Of a stretch of 64,000 nucleotides of DNA, positions 26,401 to 38,400 are shown in pieces. The stretch is from Argopecten irradians (lineage: Eukaryota > Mollusca > Bivalvia > Pectinida > Pectinidae): NCBI RefSeq assembly GCF_041381155.1, contig NC_091142.1, positions 28,533,963 through 28,597,962 of the forward strand, written 5' to 3'. Numbering within the stretch: the stretch's first letter is position 1; each line of letters begins with the position of its first letter. Position numbers and translations under genes: made by a program. The notes under the pieces are model-generated. The model worked only from the letters and a program-made list of their open reading frames with translations, made no database searches and was not told the DNA's origin.

Positions 26401-29400
26401 GTTATACATGTATAGCTTGTTTTGTAATTCTTGTAAAATACATTAAATATTAGTATCAATAGTTTACTTTTATTTACATATTTCTTTTCTATAATTTTGC
26501 TCTAATGAAATTTTCTGTGCATTGCTGAAAGTAAACTTGTATCTGATAAATTAAATAATAATGTCAGCAATAGTTTCCATTATACACAATTATGACTGTC
26601 AATATATGAAGGAATGAAAAATTAGAATTTTAAGCTTGATATTACATGTACATTTTGTAGTACTCAGTAGTCAGTGTGGTCATCTTTATCATTGTATGGT
26701 GTGTACATTTGATAATTTATCTGTTTGTCCTTTTTACATCTGCCTTCTGTACTTTTGGATTTGTTTGATCTGGTGAGTTTCACACCCCTAGATAGTACAT
26801 ACCAGCACCCTGAAATTATCTGCACATGTGATGGGTATCTATGTTGTCCACAGATCATGGAAAAGGGTTACACTTTTATTTTTCAGCTGAAAACCTCTGG
26901 GAACTTGTAATAATTACGAAAAAACTAACTCTTATCACCTTAATCAGTATCATCATTTTAACATGAACAAAATATTACTAGGAAAGGACGATTATATCAT
27001 GATATTGGAGTTGGTATGGAGTGAGTTTAATATCAATCATTAATTTGTCTCTTCTTAATTCCGACCATAGATGTGGATCTTTTGACAGAACCTGGAATAT
27101 ACTTTTGTGTCCATTGTTTTATCTTCAATTAGAGGAGAGCAGGGCATCCATTAGAACTCTTGGGTTTTGACTCTCAAAAATCAGATTTGACTCTCGGGTT
27201 TAAAGTACATGTTTGTTTGTCATATATTTTGATTCTGATTTCTGAGAAATAGTTATTTGACTTCTGAAACTGCTAAAAGTCAAGGGTCAACTGGATGCCC
27301 TGGTAGAGTACAAGACAATATAGTATTTACTTCCTCAGTTTCCAAGGATGTGTTTGAATATTTTAGGATGTTATCAATTGTTGAGAAAAAATACTTAACC
27401 TAACTTTGTTGTTAGGTATAGCTAAATGTGCCCTAACATCCACACTTGTATAACAACCACCTGCTTATTAATAATAAGACCACTTTCCTGGGGTCCCATT
27501 CGGCCACTTTCAATTTGACCTGTGTATAATGACCACTTCACTATAAAGACGTTATTTGGTCAATAGATGGTCCTTATAGACAGGTTTGATTGTACTTGTA
27601 ACACATGTTTTGTAAAGGAAGTTCTAATGATTCAATTTCCTCCCTGGGGAAATGTGTAAACCTCTGTGTGGGTGATCCAAAATCTTTCATTACTACTCGG
27701 TTTTACAGTGACAGTGTTAACTTTATTAGAGATAGAATACTCTACAACTGGTTATTTCTACAGATCCTATGTGTTTTTTTTAAATTTCAACAAAATACGA
27801 AAATATTAGATTTAAAAAAACAACTGTGATTTGGCTTTCTGGTTTCATGATCATTTCCATGATTATTGAAATTGCGAAATATATAATTTTCACTAAAATA
27901 ACTGGCTATAACAATGCACTGGGCATGTAAATTACAAGGAAAGCTGGACAGTTAACTTTAATGCCCTATTCATGGTAAAGAAAAATGATCTAAAACATTT
28001 TCGGTTCAAGTTTTCACTTTGTTGTATTTAAGTTAAACTTCTGATAACAATCGCAAAATGAAAGCCTCTTATGATCTGTAGAAACGAGACAAGCAGAATT
28101 CATAAAACTGAAGTCATTCACCCAAAGTCTGAAGAAGCATTTGAACTGTTATAGTTCAAAGGCTGGAACATGTACAGTTCATTACAAAATATCAGGGACG
28201 AACTGGAAGTCGTTACAGATAAAAAATTACATGCATGGTCATTGTGGTAATGTTGAGTCTGGGGTGCTTTAGTTGTAAAATAGTCTGTGATCTGTATATA
28301 ATATATGTTGTCTTTGTTCATATAAGTAGGTTTAGATATATTGTTTGGTGTTGTCTGTCAATTTCAGCATTACATGTTATCAAGTCCTATTGAAGTGTGA
28401 AGATAATTGATTATCAGATATTAAGCTGTGTACTAACAATGGCCAATCAGCTTCAATCTTATAGGAGGGTTGAATTATCTTTAAAGTTGGTCATTGAAAT
28501 AGACCCATGTTTGATTGCTTTTCTTAATATAAATGTGTCATCCAAAATGCTCAGAGCATACATACATCAAAAGTACTTCCAAGATGGTTGCCAAATTTAA
28601 GAATTGATGCTTTTGTTGTTAAGTGCATATCGGCTGTCTCTGTTGTGTTAATTAAGTCTGTGATTGTCTTATGTTATAGCTACCCCTGCCACTGCTACCA
28701 CTGATTCTACTGTCTATGTTGGTCCAGCATGGGGTGCTGTTATCACGGTAAGCTCTATCTCGTCTTTACATCTTACAGAGTTACCTCTCTTATGGATAGA
28801 TATTGACTGTGATTACTTACTGATCGAAACTCACATTGTTTTCTCTCTGAAAAGTTTGAAAAGCAAACTCTTGACGTCACAATCAGTACCTACCCACAAG
28901 GAAGGTAGGGTTCTGTAATGTCCCCTATTAATGGAGTTATTACTACACTTGTGCAGGGGGGGTATAAGTCGTCCACTTTTGCAACAGATCTAGTTTTATT
29001 TTTGTTAGTTTCAATGGTTTGGTAGAGTTTGATCAGAGTAAAATGTTATTGCTGAGCATTGTATTTGTCATACATTGTCAGGAGAATACACTTGACATTA
29101 CTTGACATTCTTATCATTATTATTTCTTTGTGTAATTCATTTAAGCATTGAAGTCACTATTTCTTAATTTCATTGGGGGTATGAAAGAAATTTTGTTTGC
29201 AAACTGTGTGAATCCGCGTAGCGGATTCTCTCAAAAGTTTGCAAACAAAATTTATTTCATAACCCAATGAAATCAAAAAATAGTGACTTCAATGCTTATA
29301 ATTAATTTTCCAGGCTACTTTATAAAATTAAATACGTTTACACGTACGATTCCATTGATTTTTTCCAAGGGATTATTTTTTTTCCAAATCAATCCGCAAC

Positions 29401-32400
29401 GTCAATGTTTCTATTGTGACGTCACGATAACGTAGGGTTTCCGTGCCATTCTCTGATTTTTTTTCATCATGGAATGAAAAAAATGAATAGGCCAATCAGA
29501 AAGCCAGAAACAAAGAGAAAATTAATTATAACACCTTGTTCAAGTTAAATCTACTGTAAATGACAATTTGTATCCTAAACTTCATCTTAGTCAAGCCCAA
29601 CATAATACTTCAAATTAAATGAGGTCTTTAAGTTATACTATTTTGAGACAACAAGGTTCAACTGTGTCTAATAAGAAGAAATTTAGCACTGCTGAAGATT
29701 TTATGTATCTGTATATTATTTCCACAGGGTCCTAACTTGGTGAATGTGACACGGCGTAGTGGTGTGACGGTCCCTGTCACAGAGTATGTGGTCGTGACCT
29801 GCTGCTCTACCAGTGGCCTTGACCTTACTCCTGATGCTGTGTTAGTGGAGGTCAACCTCACACCCAATGTCACACTTGACTGGAGCAAAGCAACTGGTAA
29901 GTAGGTCAACCTAACACGCTCAATGGAGCAAAGCAGCTGGCAATAGGTTATCGTCGATCTCATGCCCAACACTAGACCCAATTAGAGTGAGGGCAACTTG
30001 CAAGTAAAGCTAAATGAATGTCTTTGTTTTTGGTGTTTCATTTTTCATAATTTTAAAAAACTTTTGTCTCATGGTCCCAAATAGTTCCAAAAGTCTCATT
30101 CATGATTTATGGTTGATAATGTTAATTTTAAGCAATGAAAAAAATACTCAAACACTCTCATATCATACAACAGAATGTACACTGTATATACAAAGTGTGA
30201 ATTTAACATTGTGTTTCAGCTAAAGCAGCTGTTAATGATGAGAGGAAGTACCAGAATCCGGCCTACGTAGACGTGGCTCCGTGTCCTTGTGACCTGACCT
30301 TCTATGTCTGTGACATCAACTGTTGTTGTGATACGGTGAGGTTCATTGTGTGATCAGCTGTCTATCACCATTAACTGTAAATCTGAAAAGTCCATTACCG
30401 TATTCAACCCAATAAGCACCTAGGGCATTAAAAAAAAATTAAAAAAAAATGAAAGGTGCTTAATAAGACAAAATTATTGCAAACCTGTACAGTTTTGGTC
30501 TTTATTTATGACCGGGCAATTGAAATTGAGAGGGGGAGCTTCTAGGGACATGGGTGTTTATTGAGTGGAATACGGTATGTTGAGTTGTAAGATTATGGAG
30601 CCATTATATGTAGTAACTTTCTACCAACTTATTTTTACAGCATCTAAGCTTTATTGTTAGGTCACCTGAGACGAAGTCTCAAGTGACCTATTCTAATCGC
30701 CTTTTGTCCGTCGTCGTCCGTCGTCCGTCGTGCGTCGTCCGTCGTGCGTCGTGCGTCGTATGTCCGTAAACAATTTACATTTTCGACTTCTTCTCCAAAA
30801 CTGCTGAAGCAATTTCAATGAAATTTTGCACAAACCTTCTAAGGCATAAGGCCAATCAAAATTGTGAATTATATGGTCCCCACCCCCCAGGGGGCTGTGG
30901 GAGGGGCCAAAAGGGGTAAAATTGAGTAAAATTTCAAAAATCTTCTTCTCTACTCACAGATGTGGTAGAATCAAATACTCTTCATAGATAGAAAGGTCTT
31001 AAGGTCCTTTACAAAAATTGTGAATTATATGACCCTGGGGTCTCTAGTTTCCCCCTGGGGAGGGGGTTAAGTTTACTATATTTTATATTGAGAAAACTCT
31101 TTTTTGCGCATTATTTGGTCATTTGTAATAGGAAATGAGTCAAATGTTGTCAGAATTATCAGTATGAGATGGCCATTTAATCCTATTAACAAATTTTCTA
31201 TGACTGACCCCCAGGGGCCTTAGGGGCGGGGTCAAAAGGGGTCAAATAGGCTAAAACTTCAAAAATCTTCTTCTGAAATTCTGGAAATGGTAGAATCAAA
31301 TACTTTTCATAAATAGAAAGGTCTTAAGGTCCTTTACAAAAATTGTGAATTATATGACCCTGGGGTCTCACGTTTCCCCCTGGGGAGGGGGTCAAGTTTA
31401 CTATAGTTTATATAGGGAAAACACATTTATGAGCATTTTTTGCTCAATTTTCATTGGAAACGAGTCAAACTTGGTTAGAATTATTAGCCTGAGATAGCAT
31501 TTTAATATCATATCCACATTGGTTCTGGCCGACCCCCTGGGGGCAGAGGGGCGGGGCTAAAAAAGGGTCAAATAGGCTAAAACTTCAAAAATCTTCTTCT
31601 GAAATTCTGGAAATGGTAGAAACAAATACTTTTCATAAATAGAAAGGTCTTAAGGTCCTTTACAAAAATTGTGAATTATATGACCCTGGGGTCTCACATT
31701 TCCCCCTGGGGAGGGGGTCAAGTTTACTATAGTTTATATAGGGAAAACACATTTATGAGCATTTTTTGCTCAATTTTCATTTGAAACGAGTCAAACTTGG
31801 TTAGAATTATTAGGCTGAGATAGCATTTTAATATCATATCCATATTGGTCCTGGCCGACCCCCTGGGGGCAGAGGGGCGGGGCCAAAAAAGGTCAAATAG
31901 GCTAAAACTTCAAAAATATTCTTTTTAAATTCTGGAAATGGTATAATCAAATACACTTTATAGATAAAAAGGTCTTAAAGTTTGTTTATAAAAATTGTAA
32001 ATTATATGACCCTGGGATCTCCTGTTTCCCCTTGGGGAGGGGGTCAAGTTTACTATAGTTTATATAGGAAAAACACATTAATGAGCATTTTTTGCTGAAT
32101 TTTCATAGGAAATGAGTCAAACTTGGTTAGAATTATTAGCCTGAGATAGCATTTTAATATCATATCCACATTGGTCCTGGCCGACCCCCTGGGGGTAGAG
32201 GGGCGGGGCAAAAAAGGGTCAAATAGGCTAAAACTTCAAAAATCTTCTAAAATTCTGGATATACAGTGGAACTTCCCAAAACCAAACCTTCTCAAAACCG
32301 ATCACCTCTAGAAACCGAACATGGATGTCATGTACGGAATTAATTCTTCTTTATTAATGGTATATAAAACTTCCCAAAACCGATCCCTCCCAATTCCGAA

Positions 32401-35400
32401 TACCGGACCGATTTCGAGATCGAAATAGTCAAATGTAACTAAAATACACTTCTGAAAACCGGCCTTACCTGAGCGACACCGATAGATTGCATTGAGGTCT
32501 GATCAACCGACCGTGAAATACACACGTACCTGTACCATAGTTGTCGCATGCCATGTCCTGGGGCATGTATACAGATGTGAAGGTTATAGGTACATGGTAA
32601 TTATACCCGAGATGGGGGTGTAATTATTTAATAATGTCTATTGTTTAGATATTTAACGAAGGTCTACCACGTGCACGCGGTTTGTTTACTGTGGGAAAAC
32701 AAGCAGAGCTAGTAATAAAGAGAAAGTTTCGTATTCAAATCACACGGGTTTTTTATTTACTTATGTAGTCGTCGGATAACGTAAATTATCTGTATGAAGA
32801 AGCCGAAGCCATGTATTGTTTTAGAAAACGACTATGTCATATAATGACCGGCATCGACTGATCATCGTGTACTTAGACCATATAATTTGATTCTTGACGT
32901 AACCGGAAGCGATCGGCCGTATGTAAACTGTAGGTTAGTGCAGACGAGAACATCCCCAAGAACATTCACGCAACTAACTAACTAAACTACGTTTATAAGC
33001 GGTAACAAAGTCAAGATTGTTGTAATCCATTCCTTTTAAACGTATGATTCTCTCTTTTGTGGTAACATTTACATTAACAATTAATATCGGTCGGTTTTAA
33101 CGAACACTAGCCATACATGCGGTACACTAGTGTAAAAACGACTTCCGATCGATTAAATTCGGATCGTAATGATCGGTATTCGGTTCACTTCTCCAAACCG
33201 AACCCTCTCTAAACCGACCGAAATTATATGCACAGATCATGATCGGTTTCGGGAGGTTCCACTGTAGTAGAATCAAATAATTATAGATGGAAAGGTCTTC
33301 AGGTGTTTTATAAAAACTGTGAATTATATGACCTTGGGGTCTTACGTTACCCCCTGGGGAGGGGTCAAGTTTACTTTAGTTTATAAGGAAAAACATATTT
33401 GTGAACATTATTTGCCCAATTTTCGTAGGAAATTAGTCAAACTTGATTAGAATTATTAGCCTAAGATATAGCATTTTAACATCCATATCCGTCCTCGATG
33501 ACCCCCTGGGGGACCAGAGGGGCAGGACCAAACAGGGTCAAATTGATTAAAATTTAAAAAAAATACCTCTAAGTTCACAGGTTTGATGGAAGCAAATACT
33601 CTTCATAGTCTAAAAAGGTCAAATTTATAAATCACTGACCAACTTCAAGGCCCAGCATATAGTGTTTATATGTCTTTAATTTGTTTTATTATTTGTTTCA
33701 TTATATATTCTAACTCAGGTGACCGTTAAGGCCCATGGGCCTCTTGTTGTGACTTAATTTCATGAGTTTGTCCTTATCATGCACTAAAGAAAGGTTGAGA
33801 GTTCTATTACAAGGGGACATAACACAAATATACCCCAGACTCCTAAAACACAATCACAATGGTATGATGCTCTATGCTCACTCCAATACAAGATCTAACA
33901 ACTTCCTGTTCGGGTTGACCTCAGCATGACCCTTCCCCTTAGAGTAGGAACACCTTATGACATACTGTAAAAATTCAATATATTTCTTAATTCATCACTA
34001 GTATGAAATTTCTATTAGAAAGTTTTATGTTACAGAACTGTACTGATGCTGAGAAGAATTCCTTTTCCTCCTGTATCCCAGGTCTGGCTGGGGGTCTGTC
34101 TGCACCTGTCGCGGAGTATGACTGTGACTCCACCCATCCTCTGAAGGCTGATTGGTTCCCTCTGATGTGTGTCTATAGAGAATACAATGCTCTCCTCGGA
34201 TACTTCTACGCTAATTCTCTCAGTATTCGTGCTTCACAGAGGTTTCAGGAGAAAATGATTGGTGAAGAATTTTACTCATACAAGTAAGTTCAGCATTTAG
34301 AATGAGCTATGTTTTAAGATAATTCAAAACAATTGCAGAAGAGATCAATTTAAACTTGTGTTTTCACTGTTGTATTACAGACCAAACATTGTGCTGATGC
34401 CTTATCTTCAGTTATTACCTCGTCAAAAATTTCAAATTAAAATGAGAAAATTAAATTACAGTAACTTAAAATTTTGTGATTAGACTTAATAATATAATGA
34501 TTTTGTAGAAATTTTCGCTTTTTTTAGTTTTATACATCATTAGAAACACTATTTCATTGCCCATCCACAAATATGTTTACACACAGAATGCTATGAAAGT
34601 ATGGACAAATATTTTGTGATAATAATACTATATTTTATATTTAGGGAGGATGAATTGAGAGTAGCTCCTGTATCATCATCAGCCTACACGTCGGGGTCCG
34701 ATGTTATGGTAAGACAGGAGGGGATAACTCAGGAGTTCTCAGTTCCTCTGGTGCTTCCTCGTCGTATCTTATCTGGCCAGTGTAACCTCGCCTCGCCTGT
34801 ACGGTACCTGGAGAACGATGAATCAGACTGCCTGATTAATCTAAACCAGGCGTTATGTTCTGCTGAGGGATCATTTAATGCCTTGTTTTACGTCGAATCC
34901 AGTGATACAAGAACACCATCTTGTCCTAAGCCTTTCGTAGTTCGTGGTAATAATGGACTTGATGGAACGACTGTAGCAGTGACGTCAGTAAATTATCACT
35001 GTACCTCAGATTTCACAGGCTACATCAAAGACACCACGACAATGTTACCGACAAGGCCGACAAACACTACAACATTTAACTATACTATGCCACCTCTCTC
35101 TGATCAAGATTCCTGTGGTAATGACATCACTACTGATTTTAACATCATTGCCACCAGTACCTCAGAGGAGACACCCCTCCCTCCGCGCTGTAGCTTTGAT
35201 AACGGTTACACACGTCCACCTATCCCGTCAGTTGTGGGAACCGACTGTAATAATGCTGTACTGGAGGTCCGTTACAAGCTATACTGGTCTGCGTCACAGG
35301 TTCTCCAGCTCAATGCTACAGTGATAATGGGCAATGTGCCTATTAATACTCCAGTCACCCAGAAATATTCCACAGAATTTGTATATGGTGGCCCTGTCAA

Positions 35401-38400
35401 CATAAGTCAGGATGATTACCTGAACCAGGGAACCAGCTTTGAAAGATCCGGTTGGCCAGGTAAGAATCCAACATTGTATGCACATTCATTGATAAGGACA
35501 TCAGGAAATGGTTGGAATGATTGGTAGATGAATATTAGAAAGTTGAATACACGTGGACGTGGATGTGGCGCAGTGGTAGAAGGCGCATGTATGTTTGGCT
35601 AGGCGATAGGGTGCTGTAGATCGGAAGTTCAATGCCCGGATAGAGCACGAGTCAATAAATTGTCATGCTTTGTTAAATTGTGTTTCTTTGATATTTAAAG
35701 TTGAATACACGATAGAGTTATATATCTCGCATTCCCTAGACTCTAGCCGCTGAACAAGAGTTTGGTCTGGTTCATATTTCAGTTTTGTGATTTCAAATGG
35801 AGGCTTATCAAAAATTCAGTGAAGCTTTTCAAGCTGATAGAAACACACCCTTAAATATGTTTGATATATAAACTTTTGAAAAGCAATGACAACCACACTT
35901 GAACAATGGAAAGATAGACTTTCAGTTAAAGAAATTACAAATCACTATTCATCCTCTCTGACTGATTATCTTATTGGATATACACGTAAATACATTTAAA
36001 AAATTTCATTTGACGTTTTTGTTTATATTTACATCAGGTTATAACAAAGGGAGACCACTTCTGACAGGATCGGAGATGACCTTACCTGGCGGGGCATTCT
36101 ATGTTAATCGGAACACAAGCAGACAACATGCTCTGTGGGGTACTGGTTAGTAATACATAGTTACTATATATATAATGTGAACATATTACTTCAAATAGTG
36201 ATATTGCACATGCATGCAATATGATGTTTTATCAGCATTTGATTTAAAACTGAGAAATTAATAAAGAGTTTCCAATTGCGTAAATGGAATGTAAATTTGA
36301 GACAATTGTTGCTTCAGACGTTAATGGACTGTGTACCAATGCTGGAAGAAGACCGATCCTGTTTGGAGAGAACTCCTTCACCAGTTGTGATATATACCTC
36401 ACTGCTAATGACCTACTGGGTGATTGTGAAGATTTGAGGTAAAATGTTATCTAGAGTTAGCGACACATTTCAGTGGTTAAGGTGTTCCACTATCCTTCCA
36501 TCTCTGAAACGCAAGTTTGAAACTCACATGGGGTAGCTAATTGCAAGGTTTTTATCCCACCATTATCAGATGGTGGGTTATTCAAATCCCCTTTCGTCTG
36601 TGGTCCGTCCGTCCTCTTGTCCGTCCTTCCGTCGATGAACAAGATGGCCGCCAAGCTGCCATCTTGGATTTTGACATTTGAAGTTTGTTACCGCTATATC
36701 TCAGAAAGTCCTGAAGGAATCTGTCTCAAATTTCATTGAGCTTACCCTAGGGTTTAGTTGTGCGTATTGCAATTTTGGACCAATCTGTGAACAAGATGGC
36801 CGCCAGGCTGCCTTCTTCGATTTTGATAGATAAGTTTGTTACCGCTTTTACTCAGAAGGTAATAAAGGGATTTGTCTCAAATTTCATCTGAATGTTCCTC
36901 CAGGGGTTTTGTTGTGCATATTGCATTTTCAGACCAATCAGTGAACAAGATGGCCGCCAGGCTGCCATCTTGGATTTTGAAAATTGAAGCTTTTACCGCC
37001 ATTGCTCAGAAAGTACTGAAGAGATATGTCTCAAATGTCATGTGCAGGTTCCCCTAGGGGTCTAGTTGGGCATAATGCATTTTTGGACCGATCAATGAAA
37101 AAGACGGCTGTCATACCACCATCTTTGATTTTGATAGTTGAAGTTTGTTACCGCTATTTCTCAGAAAATACTGAAGGGATCTGTCGCAAATTTCATGTGC
37201 TGGTTCCCCTAGGGGTCTCGTTGTGCATATTGCATTTTTGGACCCATCAGTGAACAAGATAGCGGCTTGGATTTTGATAATTGAAGTTTATTACTGCTAT
37301 ACATAGATCTCAGAAAGTAGTGAAAGGATCTTTCGTATATAGTATGAAGTTGAGGTTTAAAAAGCAGAGAAAAGATCCCTCTTTCTGTTGTCAGACATAG
37401 ATCATTCTTTGGTGGGCGCCAAGATCCCTCTGGGATCTCTTGTTTTTTTCTCTGGGTACTCCCACTTTCCTTCATCTCCTAAACCTGGCATATCTTAAAA
37501 TATTTATATTTTCACTGCAATGCCACTATGTAACCTTACCAAAAACAGTTGGCGTTCACCAATGCATTAATTGCCATCTACTTATTTTGACATCATTATC
37601 ATTGTCACATCACAATTCTCATGCCAGTGATCACAGAAATGGCCGTTGAAATGGCTACTCCATCCTTGATTTCAAAATTGAAAAGTTGTTTTTGTTTTTG
37701 CCAGAAAACTGTTAATCAATCGCCTGAATAACCTGATGGCTGCTGATAAGATTGGAAGATACGGTAACAATAACCCGTACGATAGTAGCCATTGGATCAC
37801 TGTATTAAGGTAAGGACATGGGAACAATTTCAACACATTACTTTAAATACTTATCATGTTATAAATATTGATTAGAACATCTTAGTCTGTGACTCTTTTC
37901 CGGTGTCTCCTCAGTATAAACATTCTGAAATAAGAAATCTTATTAAAAAGTACATTGTCAGATTTTGGTTTTCATCCACGGATAAGTGGCACTGGTATAT
38001 AGGTTATCCCGATGTTCAGGGGAAAAAAGTTGCAACTTTTACTCCAGAAAATTCCGTAAATGGAGTACATCGTGTATTTAACTTTGAGATGTACAAATTA
38101 TTTATCAATGAAACCTTGTGCATCCATTTGTTGTTATGTTGTCAATTAAATAGTTTTATATTGGAATTGAGGCCATGTGAATTATTATATATAGATATAT
38201 ACCAATAATATCCTCTAACCAATTTCGTTTATGTTTCAAGGACAGTACCAGTAAATTGTTTCACATTGGTCATCTTTTTATCATATTTATAGAGTAACTT
38301 GTAAAAGTGTGTAAGCATCAAAAAAAGTTCTGTCTTATGTATCATTTTAGTGGTACGGGGTGATTTTCAAAAAGTGTGTTAGAACTGATTTCTTTATATT

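Noticed and set aside
29658-29981. 107-codon minus-strand ORF
   Set aside because: It is antisense to TCTN2 exon 12, which has clean splice sites and phase on the plus strand.
35115-35324. 69-codon plus-strand ORF
   Set aside because: It is an out-of-frame shadow within the large TCTN2 exon 15.
36872-37475. Several 60-90 codon ORFs
   Set aside because: They lie in the 148-bp-unit repeat, and the same words recur at 47232-47640 without open frames.
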